Assembly (NCBI GenBank): GCA_028339155.1
Contig: JAOLBK010000009.1
Coordinates: 1-64,000, forward strand
DNA: 64,000 bases
Reading direction: 5' to 3'
Source of the DNA: Litorivicinus sp.
Lineage (GTDB): Bacteria > Pseudomonadota > Gammaproteobacteria > Pseudomonadales > Litorivicinaceae
In this document: in pieces, positions 9,574 through 17,878 of the stretch
Position numbering within the stretch: position 1 is the first letter of the stretch
Layout of the letters: each line of letters begins with the position of its first letter
Made by a program: the position numbers and the translations under genes
The notes under the pieces: model-generated
Seen by the model: the letters and a program-made list of their open reading frames with translations, nothing else
What the model was told of the DNA's origin: nothing
Databases searched by the model: none

Positions 9574-10734
9574 ATGACAGCACCATCTGACATTGCGCCT
9601 TACTCGGATAATGATGTTCGTCGCGTTTTGGAACGCTTAACAGAAAATTTTGAGTTCATTGATGCTGTCGGTCAGTTTCGCCTCAAGTACTGGTATCGCC
9701 TATTCAAACCATTTCTCCGGGGGCGAATTCAAAATACTTTAAAGACCAAAATTAAAACGATTCACTCAATCAAAGACTTTCAGATTGCACTTGAACCTAC
9801 TATGACTAGGGTACTTCAAAAAACAACAGAAGCTTTTACAGTATCTGGGCTCGAAAACCTCAATCCCAACGAAGCCTACCTTTTTCTGAGCAATCATCGA
9901 GACATTGCCATGGATCCCGCCTTTGTAAACTGGGCGTTACACAACGGTGGTTTCGATACGGCTCGTATTGCAATCGGCGACAATCTAGTTCAAAAACCTT
10001 TTATTTCCGACCTGATGCGGCTAAATAAGAGCTTTATCGTTAAACGCAATGTATCTGGCCCGCGTGAATTCCTGAAAACCTACTCAGCTCTTTCTCACTA
10101 TATCCGCGATTCTATCCATCAAAATCATTCCGTATGGATTGCTCAACGAGAAGGCCGCGCCAAAGACGGTATCGACCGAACTGACCCGGCGATACTGAAA
10201 ATGCTAGCAATGGCGGGAAAGTCCAAAAAAGAAGGATTTCCACAAAGCATAAACACACTTTCAATTGTTCCAATATCCATCAGCTACGAATTTGACCCGT
10301 GCGCCCCGTTAAAAGCACGGGAGCTCTCGATAACCGAAACAACAGGCTCGTACACCAAGTGTGCTGACGAAGACGTAGAGTCAATTACGACTGGAATTAT
10401 GGGGTGGAAAGGTCGGGTACATGTGCATTTTGGGAGTGTCATTGTTGACGTTCCGGACATGGCTCTAAATCTCGCAGAATATATTGATCATAAAATCATT
10501 TTAGGCCAACGAATTTTTGATACAGGTCGACTAGCCGACACTATGCTCAGAAATGCTGAGATACCAGACGGTATGACCCCCGATGTCAGGTCTCGATTTA
10601 AGCGTTTAGTTCGGTCGACACCGAGTGAATATAGATCGAAGTTGCTGGAGATTTACGCAAACCCGCTCAGGCAATTTAATCTTCATCAAGAAAGCATTAA
10701 CAACTTGTCAGATAGCGGTTGCAGATCCGAATGA
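9574..10734 (+). CDS. Glycerolipid acyltransferase (PlsC/PlsB-like fold)
   Basis: This 386-residue protein has the acyltransferase HX4D motif as NHRDIAMDP (about residues 109-117) and a downstream block WIAQREGRAKDG that matches the substrate-phosphate-binding motif EGxRS/T in position. It therefore likely transfers an acyl chain to a glycerol-phosphate-type acceptor for membrane lipid synthesis. It is larger than ordinary PlsC (about 240 residues) and has extra N- and C-terminal helical regions with no obvious membrane segment. It appears monocistronic. The exact acceptor is not evident. Confidence 0.75.
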   Translation: MTAPSDIAPYSDNDVRRVLERLTENFEFIDAVGQFRLKYWYRLFKPFLRGRIQNTLKTKIKTIHSIKDFQIALEPTMTRVLQKTTEAFTVSGLENLNPNEAYLFLSNHRDIAMDPAFVNWALHNGGFDTARIAIGDNLVQKPFISDLMRLNKSFIVKRNVSGPREFLKTYSALSHYIRDSIHQNHSVWIAQREGRAKDGIDRTDPAILKMLAMAGKSKKEGFPQSINTLSIVPISISYEFDPCAPLKARELSITETTGSYTKCADEDVESITTGIMGWKGRVHVHFGSVIVDVPDMALNLAEYIDHKIILGQRIFDTGRLADTMLRNAEIPDGMTPDVRSRFKRLVRSTPSEYRSKLLEIYANPLRQFNLHQESINNLSDSGCRSE

Positions 10735-10872
10735 ACGCCTCTTGCTGATGGATTTAACCACTTAGTGCTCCGCTTAAAGTAACTCAACAAGAGCAAGGAC
10801 TGACTAATAAAATCTACCAACCCTGATCACTGCCAAGGCATTGATGCATCTGCATAATCAAACACTTCCTTA

Positions 10873-11070
10873 CTAGTCATCATCCCGATGAACATGAACA
10901 GCTAATGCTCCACTATGAGTGTCAACATGCAATCGAAAAAGAATTGGAGAGCAACAAACCTGACAGTCCTCCCAGTAATTTTGATCTCCTCCACTGCCAT
11001 CCAAATCGACTAACTGCAACTCCCCACAATAAGGACAGTGAATCTTTCTCATCTCAAACATAAATTTCAT
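10873..11070 (-). CDS. CPXCG-motif cysteine-rich small protein
   Basis: This 65-residue protein has CPYCGE near residues 12-17 and CQVCCSPI around 37-44, two cysteine knuckles likely to bind zinc. It matches the small bacterial CPXCG family of unknown function. The ATG at 11070 is preferred because AGGG lies about 7 bases upstream. A later ATG giving MRKIHCPYCG is possible. It has no operon partner and lies divergent from the next gene, separated by an A+T-rich spacer. Confidence 0.75.
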   Translation of the reverse strand: MKFMFEMRKIHCPYCGELQLVDLDGSGGDQNYWEDCQVCCSPILFRLHVDTHSGALAVHVHRDDD

Positions 11071-11277
11071 TTGTACCCTAGTCGCTTTGGTGACAATTCA
11101 AGCCATACTTTCGAACAAGTATTTCGCGGCCAAAACAATATCTTTAATCTTTACGTCAATTCTTATGCCTCACAATACCTAGAAACCAGAATAATCATCA
11201 AAAAAGTATTTAGGTTACGAATATTTTGCATTGAAAAATGTTAGATAACTTATTAAAAAATATTAATTTTTTAAGTA

Positions 11278-11305
11278 TTGCACAGTGAATAAAAGGTACT
11301 AGAAT
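11278..11305 (+). promoter_or_regulatory. Predicted sigma-70 promoter upstream of small membrane protein gene
   Basis: TTGCAC, 16 bp, then TAGAAT, followed by GCGCGCC. An A+T-rich inverted repeat (TTAAAAAA, 6-base loop, TTTTTTAA at 11253-11274) sits directly upstream, like an UP element. The same TTGCRC-16-TAGAAT-nCGCGC pattern precedes speD. Confidence 0.5.
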
Positions 11306-11341
11306 GCGCGCCGACCACAATAATTCTGGAGCACACAATCA

Positions 11342-11668
11342 ATGCTAGATCACCTGATGCTTGGACTCGGATTCGCCGGCGGATTGATCTATCTGACGGG
11401 TTATCTATGTCTTACACGTGGATGGATTTCAGGTGACAGTTATGTCTTTCATGGCATTTCAGTATTTAGTTGTAGTTTACTCGCTCTATCCAGTGGTTAC
11501 TCTCACGCTTGGGCTTCAGCAGTCATCAATACGGTCTTCGTTATTGTCGGATCGATATATATCAGCCGTAAAGCCCTCACCACAATATCCAATACCCCCG
11601 ACACAATCACCAATGTTGCCGATTTAAGTTTTAATGCACCGGATGAAACCCTTGAAATTGCAGTCTGA
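11342..11668 (+). CDS. Small membrane protein, CBU_0592-like
   Basis: This 108-residue protein is largely hydrophobic, with three or so predicted membrane segments (about 7-27, 35-53 and 57-75) and a polar, Thr/Asp-rich C-terminal tail of about 30 residues. The pattern resembles the small CBU_0592-type membrane family, whose function is unknown. GGAG lies about 10 bases before the ATG, and a good promoter lies at 11278-11305. It appears to be a single-gene unit. Confidence 0.6.
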   Translation: MLDHLMLGLGFAGGLIYLTGYLCLTRGWISGDSYVFHGISVFSCSLLALSSGYSHAWASAVINTVFVIVGSIYISRKALTTISNTPDTITNVADLSFNAPDETLEIAV

Positions 11669-11939
11669 AATTAAAGGGCTTAGAAACAGGCTATGCTTAA
11701 TCATTCGAGATAGCTAAAAACAAGCAGGCGCACGAATTTGGATCTCAGTCTCGGTCCCTATATTCCCTGCACTTTCCAGCATCCTTGAATAAAATTGCAG
11801 ACTCGCTATTCGCAAAGTGATCCATGTGCAACACACGAATGCAGAATCACAGCCCCCGTAAAATTAGAGAAATAATCATTACAATTTACCAGATCTACAT
11901 CAGTCAAGCGCCTGCCGTTTGATTTCTATCGCTTTTTAC

Positions 11940-11967
11940 TTGCGCGCCACGAAAAAACCTCTAGAAT
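11940..11967 (+). promoter_or_regulatory. Predicted sigma-70 promoter of speD-speE
   Basis: TTGCGC, 16 bp, TAGAAT, then CCGCGC. Transcription starting shortly downstream would give a speD leader of roughly 110 nt. Confidence 0.5.
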
Positions 11968-11990
11968 CCGCGCTATCTGAGTTGGCAATT

Positions 11991-12088
11991 AGAGGATTTA
12001 TGCTTCTTCACTAGAGCGATACCCAGCACGAGAGCTGTGTATCGCACCCGTTACACAATCTCATTAGATCCAGGGGGTATCACCTGAA
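11991..12088 (+). promoter_or_regulatory. Structured speD leader, candidate translational switch
   Basis: Three pairings can be drawn. A is a hairpin at 12016-12045: GCGATAC with GTATCGC, plus inner CAGC with GCTG. B pairs TGTGTA (12036-12041) with TACACA (12052-12057). C pairs GATACCC (12018-12024) with GGGTATC (12075-12081), which covers the G-rich ribosome-binding site of speD. A excludes both B and C, whereas B nests inside C. The leader can therefore adopt an open state (A) or a site-blocking state (B+C). A short uORF ends just before hairpin A. Regulation by spermidine or S-adenosylmethionine is inference; no known riboswitch class was recognised. Confidence 0.4.
12000..12014 (+). CDS. 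Putative leader peptide (uORF) of speD, four residues
   Basis: ATG CTT CTT CAC TAG encodes Met-Leu-Leu-His. AGAGGA lies 3 bases upstream, a strong though tightly spaced ribosome-binding site. The stop codon is 1 base before the hairpin at 12016, so a ribosome pausing at the uORF end would cover the strand (12018-12024) that can block the speD start. Function is inferred from position only. Confidence 0.3.
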   Translation: MLLH

Positions 12089-12535
12089 TTGAGCACAATA
12101 TTAACTGCCGTCGCCACAACAAATTGGCCACAACACAACCAGGTTGAAGATCGCGATCAATCGCTGGATCACTTCGTTCATAGAGACGGCGAAATTTTTG
12201 CCGGCACTCACCTTATCATTGACCTTTGGGAAGCAAAAGATCTCGACTGTCTAGAACGGATGGAAACTGCACTCAGATCATGCGTGGAAGCATGTTCAGC
12301 AACTCTGTTACATATTCACCTACACCACTTCACACCAAATGGTGGAATTAGCGGTGTAGCCGTCCTCGCTGAATCTCATATCTCAGTGCATACCTGGCCT
12401 GAAAAAAATTATGCAGCTTTTGATGTCTTTATGTGTGGTGATTCAGTCCCACACAAAGCAATAGAAATTCTAAGCCTGTATTTTCGGCCAGAACGGCAAA
12501 AAATCTTGGAAGAACGTCGAGGCCGAATAACGTAA
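12089..12535 (+). CDS. speD: S-adenosylmethionine decarboxylase proenzyme
   Basis: This 148-residue enzyme makes decarboxylated S-adenosylmethionine, the aminopropyl donor for spermidine. The self-cleavage site Glu95-Ser96 is in AESHISVHTWPE, where Ser96 becomes the pyruvoyl group, and Cys116 in FMCGD is the expected catalytic cysteine. The TTG start at 12089 follows an AGGGGG site 11 bases upstream. About 38 residues precede the first core strand (GTHLIIDLWEA), an N-terminal extension compared with minimal prokaryotic SpeD. It overlaps speE by one base (TAATG). Confidence 0.93.
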   Translation: MSTILTAVATTNWPQHNQVEDRDQSLDHFVHRDGEIFAGTHLIIDLWEAKDLDCLERMETALRSCVEACSATLLHIHLHHFTPNGGISGVAVLAESHISVHTWPEKNYAAFDVFMCGDSVPHKAIEILSLYFRPERQKILEERRGRIT

Positions 12536-13374
12536 TGCGCTACCAAGAAACGCTCTACGCAGACTGGGGGCAAAATTTCGAACAGCACGAAGTACTGTTC
12601 GAAATGAATACGGATCACCAACACCTCATTATTTTTTCAAATAAACGCTTTGGTCGCGTGATGGCACTTGACGGGGTTATCCAAACTACTGAAGCCGATG
12701 AATTTATTTATCATGAAATGATGGTTCACGTTCCCATGCTCAGCCACCCTAATCCAGAGCATATTTTAATCATCGGTGGTGGTGATGGCGGAATCCTACG
12801 AGAGGTTCTCAAACATCCGTCAGCTAAGTCTGTAACGCAAGTCGAGATAGACCAAAGCGTTGTAGATATGTGCATAAAATATCTTCCTAATCACTCTAAA
12901 GGGGCATTCAACGACTCTCGTCTGAACTTAGTGATTGATGACGGAGCAAAATTTGTTCGTTCTAATAAATCTCAATTTGACGTGATCATCACCGATTCCA
13001 CTGATCCAATTGGGCCAGGCGAAACTTTATTCGAATCCCATTTTTATGCTGACTGTGCGAAAGTGATGGGGAAGAACGGTATCTTGGTTACTCAAAATGG
13101 TGTCCCTTATCTTCAAGGCGATGAGGTGACGGATACATACCGGCGCTGGAAACCGTTATTTCAAACAAGACGCTTTTACCTAACACCTGTTCCAACCTAC
13201 GCTGGCGGAGCAATGGCTATGGGTTTTGGAATAAAGCAGGCTATAAGTCATCCCTCCATAGAAATCCTTAAAGAACGAGTTCTATCCCTGAACGGTCTAA
13301 AATATTACACTCCAGAGATTCATTTAGGTGCATTTGGTTTGCCGAAATTTGTACTAAATTTGATGGTCGATTAA
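12535..13374 (+). CDS. speE: Spermidine synthase
   Basis: This 279-residue aminopropyltransferase converts putrescine and decarboxylated S-adenosylmethionine to spermidine. The nucleotide-binding motif IIGGGDGGILREVLKH (about residues 78-93) and the catalytic region DSTDPIGPGETLF with its conserved aspartates are intact. The N-terminal beta domain (MRYQETLYADWGQNFEQ) is typical. The start codon overlaps the speD stop, so the two are translated together, which suits a pathway where SpeD supplies the SpeE substrate. Confidence 0.96.
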   Translation: MRYQETLYADWGQNFEQHEVLFEMNTDHQHLIIFSNKRFGRVMALDGVIQTTEADEFIYHEMMVHVPMLSHPNPEHILIIGGGDGGILREVLKHPSAKSVTQVEIDQSVVDMCIKYLPNHSKGAFNDSRLNLVIDDGAKFVRSNKSQFDVIITDSTDPIGPGETLFESHFYADCAKVMGKNGILVTQNGVPYLQGDEVTDTYRRWKPLFQTRRFYLTPVPTYAGGAMAMGFGIKQAISHPSIEILKERVLSLNGLKYYTPEIHLGAFGLPKFVLNLMVD

Positions 13375-13432
13375 CCACGACAGACCAATTTTAATAGTGC
13401 TTTAACGATTATCAACCAGACGTAACTGATCG

Positions 13433-13474
13433 CCAAAATCCTTTTTTTCTAAGTGAACCTAATTAGGATTTTGG
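13433..13474. repeat. Inverted repeat between speE and TRAP permease gene
   Basis: CCAAAATCCT at 13433-13442 pairs with AGGATTTTGG at 13465-13474 around a 22-base loop. It lies between two convergent genes, so a transcription-terminating role is possible, but there is no T-run after the second arm on either strand. Confidence 0.4.
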
Positions 13475-13600
13475 GTGATTCAGCCACCAGTAAATTCAAA
13501 AAAGTGAAATGCAAGCAGTCAACAAACTACAAAGGGTAATAATAAAAATAAAGCGCACAAGCCACCTCCTCAATGAGCGATCATCAGTTTAACAGCTATT

Positions 13601-15766
13601 CTATTTTGGAAACGCATTGCGTCCAGTTGAAACTACAACTGATATAACCAACAATGCCCCCATCAAATTTGCCATTAAATGAAGTGGCCAAAATGAAGCA
13701 GCAATGCCGACCAGGAGAAACGGTAGATGCCAAATTTTCAGAGGCCCTTCAGCATAGTATTGAATGAGCGCATTAATCGCATAAATACCAAACAAAGAAA
13801 AAAAGCCAACTTGAAGAATTTCCAGCCAACTTCCGCTAATAAGTGGCGTATATGCAAACATTAACGGAACAATATATAGGCCCTTTGCAATCTTCCACGC
13901 CTGAAATCCAGTCGCCATTGGTGGAGACTTCGCAATACCCGCCGCCGTAAAGGCTGCAAGACACACCGGTGGCGTAACGCTACTATCCTGGCTGAGCCAA
14001 AAAATAATAAGATGCGCTGTCAACAAGAACGTCGTCAGTTGCTCTGGTGACACTAATAACGGCCTCACCATCATCGCAACCTCAAATGGAATCGCCGACA
14101 TCAATTCGATCGCTTCTCCGTGCGTCATACCGCCAGCAATTTTTGCAACGTGCGGACTATCTACAAGCGAGAACATGGCAGATTTGAGAGGGTCGGTAAT
14201 ACCAAAAACTAATTTTTCCACAATCACACCATCGGCTAAAATTCCAGCAAGTGCCGGAGCACACAAAATCGCCAAAATAATGTACGCCGCCGTGACCGGC
14301 AATCCCATACCCAGAACCAAAGAGACGAGCGCGATTAAGGCCATGGCGACAACAATCGATCCCTGAGACCACTGCGCAATCATCAAAGAGAATCCGTTAC
14401 CAATGCCACTAGTAACAATTGCATTATTGATGATTCCAATCGCAACCATCAGAATCGCGGTCAAAATTGAGGTTCGCATACCAAGCATCAATGCCTCACC
14501 GATCCGGCTAAGGTTCATGACATTGACGCCAAATGCGTTATTCCCAAGTATTCTCCCAATTAAAAAATTACACCACGAAACAACTACTAATGTAGCGATC
14601 GCCCACGACGCCGCGTAGCTTGGGGTAACCCCAGACATCAACAGCATTATCATGACCGTCAACGGAATCATAAAAGTAAGACTTCCCGATAAAATCTTAG
14701 CCTTATCGATTGTCATATCAACGCCATCACCAACCTGATGTTTTACCGCTTCGATTCGCACGACAAATGCTACAGACAAAAAATATAAAAGCGCAGGGAT
14801 TACCGAAACTGTAACAATTGTTGAATAGGGAATCGCAGTATAGCTAGCCATAACAAACGCGCCTGCACCCATAATAGGCGGCATCAACTGGCCACCGGTA
14901 GAAGCGGCCGCTTCCACACCAGCGGCAAATACACCTCGGAATCCGTTTGATTTCATTAGCGGTATGGTAATAACGCCAGTTGATGCCGTGTTGGCGACCG
15001 CCGAACCGCTAATAGTTCCAGTTAATGCTGATGAGAGAACCGCCACAAATGCCGCTCCTCCCCGGATTCGACCGGCCACAACTTTCGATGACTCGATGAC
15101 AAAATCGCTGGCTCCGGACACAACCAGAAATCCACCAAAAATCATGAATAGTGAAATATTGGCTGAAGAAATAGTCGCTAATATTCCGAACATCCCTTCA
15201 TCGTTATACATCGACCGAAACAGGACATCGTCTAAGGGTAAGCTCGCGGCACGAAATACACCTGGAAGATGCTCACCCAAAAAAAGAATATAGCTCAAAG
15301 AAACAATGATCAGCATTGGAATAACCCAACCAGCAACACGTTTCGAAAAATCAATCGCCGCAGATATTAATAATCCCCCCGCAATCCAATCAAGGGTATT
15401 GAACTGCCATGACTGACCAGTCACAGCAAGCGTCTCTTCATATATGCGTGACTCTGACGCGGCAAACCAGCAGGCGGCCAACGCAATCATAATACCGTAG
15501 CCCATATCCAGAAAAATCGGCCATGGTCTCGAACTTTTCGTGGAGTAAATTACGCTAGCAAGTATCGCAAAACCTCCAAAATGGATCGCGTTTTGCCATA
15601 AACTCGATTCATTAATAAACAAATTGGTGACGATATGCCAGATACCGAAAATAATCGCAAATGCAGCGAAAAACCACTGACTCACTGACTTTTTTTGATC
15701 ATTCAAGACCAACCAATCATCGCGAGTAGTGCGGATATATCGTTTTTCTATTTCGGGTGCATTCAT
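13601..15766 (-). CDS. TRAP transporter fused permease (TAXI type, 4TM/12TM)
   Basis: This 721-residue membrane protein fuses the small DctQ-like and large DctM-like TRAP subunits, as is common for TAXI-type systems. After a short cytoplasmic start, four to six N-terminal segments (about 35-170) precede the DctM core. Glycine/serine-rich motifs such as GTISGSAVANTASTG and GGQLMPPIMGAGAF are seen there, along with later LGMGLPVTAAYI and SSVTPPVCLAAFTAAGIA. It would use an ion gradient to import organic acids delivered by the binding protein encoded upstream. A strong terminator separates the two genes. Confidence 0.93.
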   Translation of the reverse strand: MNAPEIEKRYIRTTRDDWLVLNDQKKSVSQWFFAAFAIIFGIWHIVTNLFINESSLWQNAIHFGGFAILASVIYSTKSSRPWPIFLDMGYGIMIALAACWFAASESRIYEETLAVTGQSWQFNTLDWIAGGLLISAAIDFSKRVAGWVIPMLIIVSLSYILFLGEHLPGVFRAASLPLDDVLFRSMYNDEGMFGILATISSANISLFMIFGGFLVVSGASDFVIESSKVVAGRIRGGAAFVAVLSSALTGTISGSAVANTASTGVITIPLMKSNGFRGVFAAGVEAAASTGGQLMPPIMGAGAFVMASYTAIPYSTIVTVSVIPALLYFLSVAFVVRIEAVKHQVGDGVDMTIDKAKILSGSLTFMIPLTVMIMLLMSGVTPSYAASWAIATLVVVSWCNFLIGRILGNNAFGVNVMNLSRIGEALMLGMRTSILTAILMVAIGIINNAIVTSGIGNGFSLMIAQWSQGSIVVAMALIALVSLVLGMGLPVTAAYIILAILCAPALAGILADGVIVEKLVFGITDPLKSAMFSLVDSPHVAKIAGGMTHGEAIELMSAIPFEVAMMVRPLLVSPEQLTTFLLTAHLIIFWLSQDSSVTPPVCLAAFTAAGIAKSPPMATGFQAWKIAKGLYIVPLMFAYTPLISGSWLEILQVGFFSLFGIYAINALIQYYAEGPLKIWHLPFLLVGIAASFWPLHLMANLMGALLVISVVVSTGRNAFPK

Positions 15767-15783
15767 TCAGTCAACAACCTAAT

Positions 15784-15822
15784 TAAAAAAAACGAGGGGC
15801 AGAGTTTGCACCCGGCCCCTCG
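15784..15822 (-). terminator. Rho-independent terminator between TAXI binding protein and permease genes
   Basis: On the minus strand CGAGGGGC and GCCCCTCG form an 8-bp perfect G+C-rich stem with a 14-base loop, followed by a run of eight or more T residues. It lies just after the binding-protein gene and before its permease, so most transcripts should stop after the binding protein. Confidence 0.85.
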
Positions 15823-15859
15823 TAAGAATTGCGCCATCAAAAGTGATCGCGTATTCCTT

Positions 15860-16858
15860 TTATTTCGTGATCAAGTGACCTGGGATTTTTAGACCCACTT
15901 CCTTGTAGTAGCGTGCAGCTCCTGGGTGCAATGGCACAGGGAGCCCAGCAATGGCACTATTGATACTCATGGCATTTGTTGCCGGGTGTATAGCTTGCAG
16001 AAATGCCAAATTTTCATACATCGTCTTTGTTAGTAGGTAGACGTGCTCTTCATCAACGCTCGCATTGACTGCAAGGAAATTCGGCTGCGCGACTGTTTGC
16101 ACGTCTTTCGATTGCCCTGGGTATGTTCCCGCCTTAAGAGTAAAAGGTGTCCACAGCTGGCGTCCACCATCCATTTTCTTAGCTTCATCAGCAGTAATAT
16201 TTAGAATAGTAAACTTACCACTGTTACTAGCCATTAACTTAGTAATCGCACCTGTAGGAGGTCCAGAAGGAATACCAGCAACGGCAATTTGACCATTCGC
16301 CAAAGCATCTGCAGTGGGGCCATAGCCGGCGTAGACTAATTTCTCTTTATCGATGTCAATACCAAGTCCTGACAACAGCACTTTATTAGACCCGAGCGTG
16401 CCTGAATTTTGCTTGCCCATGCCCATGCCCTTGCCCTGCAAGGCCAATAGATCAGACACAGTGCCACCTTTAACGTCCGCATTTGCAACTAAAAATTGCT
16501 CTACGTTCTGCCACAACATACTGACAGCTCTCAGATTTTTCTGTGGTGCTGAAATTGGGCCAGTACCAGTAGAGGCATATGAACCATAAAGCCCTTGCAA
16601 AATAGAGAAATCAGCTGTTCCAGAACCCATTGCCTGAATATTTGCTCCAGAACCTGCTGAATTCACTGCTGTTAAGCTAAACTTGCTTTTAGGCAATAAT
16701 TTAATTTTCGATAACGTTGAAATGGCTGTTCCAACCGGATGGTAGGTACCCCCAGTAGACGCAGTATTCAAAACATAATCCTGATTTGCTGCACCAACGC
16801 TGGTAATCGTCAAAGCAAGAGCCAGTCCTGGTAAAATCTTAGTAATCTGCTTTATCAT
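15860..16858 (-). CDS. TAXI family TRAP transporter solute-binding protein
   Basis: This 332-residue periplasmic protein has a signal peptide (about 1-23, ending SVGA). The TAXI core follows: YVLNTASTGGTYHPVGTAIS, then NSAGSGANIQAMGSGTADFS. These are the glycine/serine-rich ligand-binding segments of the family. It captures an organic anion for the fused permease encoded just downstream. The ligand cannot be read from sequence; the nearby 2-hydroxyglutarate oxidase gene suggests a dicarboxylate, but that is inference. Poly-A and GAGG lie upstream of the ATG. Confidence 0.92.
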   Translation of the reverse strand: MIKQITKILPGLALALTITSVGAANQDYVLNTASTGGTYHPVGTAISTLSKIKLLPKSKFSLTAVNSAGSGANIQAMGSGTADFSILQGLYGSYASTGTGPISAPQKNLRAVSMLWQNVEQFLVANADVKGGTVSDLLALQGKGMGMGKQNSGTLGSNKVLLSGLGIDIDKEKLVYAGYGPTADALANGQIAVAGIPSGPPTGAITKLMASNSGKFTILNITADEAKKMDGGRQLWTPFTLKAGTYPGQSKDVQTVAQPNFLAVNASVDEEHVYLLTKTMYENLAFLQAIHPATNAMSINSAIAGLPVPLHPGAARYYKEVGLKIPGHLITK

Positions 16859-17078
16859 TTTTATTTCCTCAGTTTTTATTTAGGCTTGGTTGACGAGTAT
16901 TCTAATCAACGAGAGCATACATAAATTTGGCTCTCTAAAACCTTCAGAAAGACCATGATCTCATTAGACCAAACCATACGCCACCCCTCAAATCCAATCA
17001 TTTTCCTGATAACTATGCCATCAAATAGCATTTTCTAACCCGCAAGAGAGATCAATCCCTAGCAAATTCTTTTGGGCA

Positions 17079-17867
17079 CTAGGTGTTCACCGACTTGATC
17101 GATCCACCATCGACCCGCATCTGTGTGCCGGTCACATAACTCGCACATTCACTGGCCAAGAATGTAACAACGGCTCCAAATTCTTCGGGCCGACCATACC
17201 GTCCAGCAGGAATTGCCGACCACGAGCGCCGCCTAATTTCCTCAACATCCAAACTCTCATTTTTTGCTCCGCCCTCATCAATACTTCGGGTTCGCGGGGT
17301 ATCGATTCGACCGGGCAATACCATGTTACAAGTAACCCCATAACGAGCAACTTGTTCGGAGAGCGTTTTGACGTAACCACCAATAGCAGAGCGCAACGTA
17401 TTCGAGACCGCAAGTTTTGCGATCGGCACGACCATGCCCGAAGAACCAATCACAATAATACGTCCAAATTCTGCATGCTTCATTTTTTCGACTGCTGTAT
17501 CCATAACCTCAATTAAGCCAAGCACCATCGCATCGAATTCACGAACCCAGATATCAGAGCCAATACCAGGCGCCATGCCCGGAGCAGGCCCCCCAGAATT
17601 AGCCACGAGTATATCCAGTCGATCCAACTTCCGAATAGCATCACAAAGCTGAGTCCGCGAGGCCCGGTCAAATAAATCACAGGTCACTACACTTGCTGTA
17701 CCACCCGCAGTCTCAATCGTTTTCTTTACGTCGTTGAGCGCGTCTTCACGACGTGCAACCAGAATCACATGAGTACCTTCCGCCGCTAACTGAATGGCTG
17801 AAGCCTCTCCTAAGCCCTGCGATGCTCCCATTACCAAAGCTGTTCGTCCTGCTAATCCTAAATCCAC
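17079..17867 (-). CDS. SDR family oxidoreductase-like protein with altered active site
   Basis: This 262-residue Rossmann-fold protein has the SDR cofactor motif GASQGLG (14-20), NSGG (90-93) and the conserved LPGRIDTPR segment. The Ser of the catalytic set is kept in GSSG (141-144), but the usual YxxxK reads SNTLR (155-159). It therefore lacks the catalytic Tyr and Lys. This matches a recognised beta-ketoacyl-reductase-like SDR subgroup that departs from the classical tetrad. A reductase activity should not be assumed. It lies 11 bp after lhgO in the same direction and may be cotranscribed. Confidence 0.8.
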   Translation of the reverse strand: MDLGLAGRTALVMGASQGLGEASAIQLAAEGTHVILVARREDALNDVKKTIETAGGTASVVTCDLFDRASRTQLCDAIRKLDRLDILVANSGGPAPGMAPGIGSDIWVREFDAMVLGLIEVMDTAVEKMKHAEFGRIIVIGSSGMVVPIAKLAVSNTLRSAIGGYVKTLSEQVARYGVTCNMVLPGRIDTPRTRSIDEGGAKNESLDVEEIRRRSWSAIPAGRYGRPEEFGAVVTFLASECASYVTGTQMRVDGGSIKSVNT

Positions 17868-17878
17868 TATTCGTCCTC

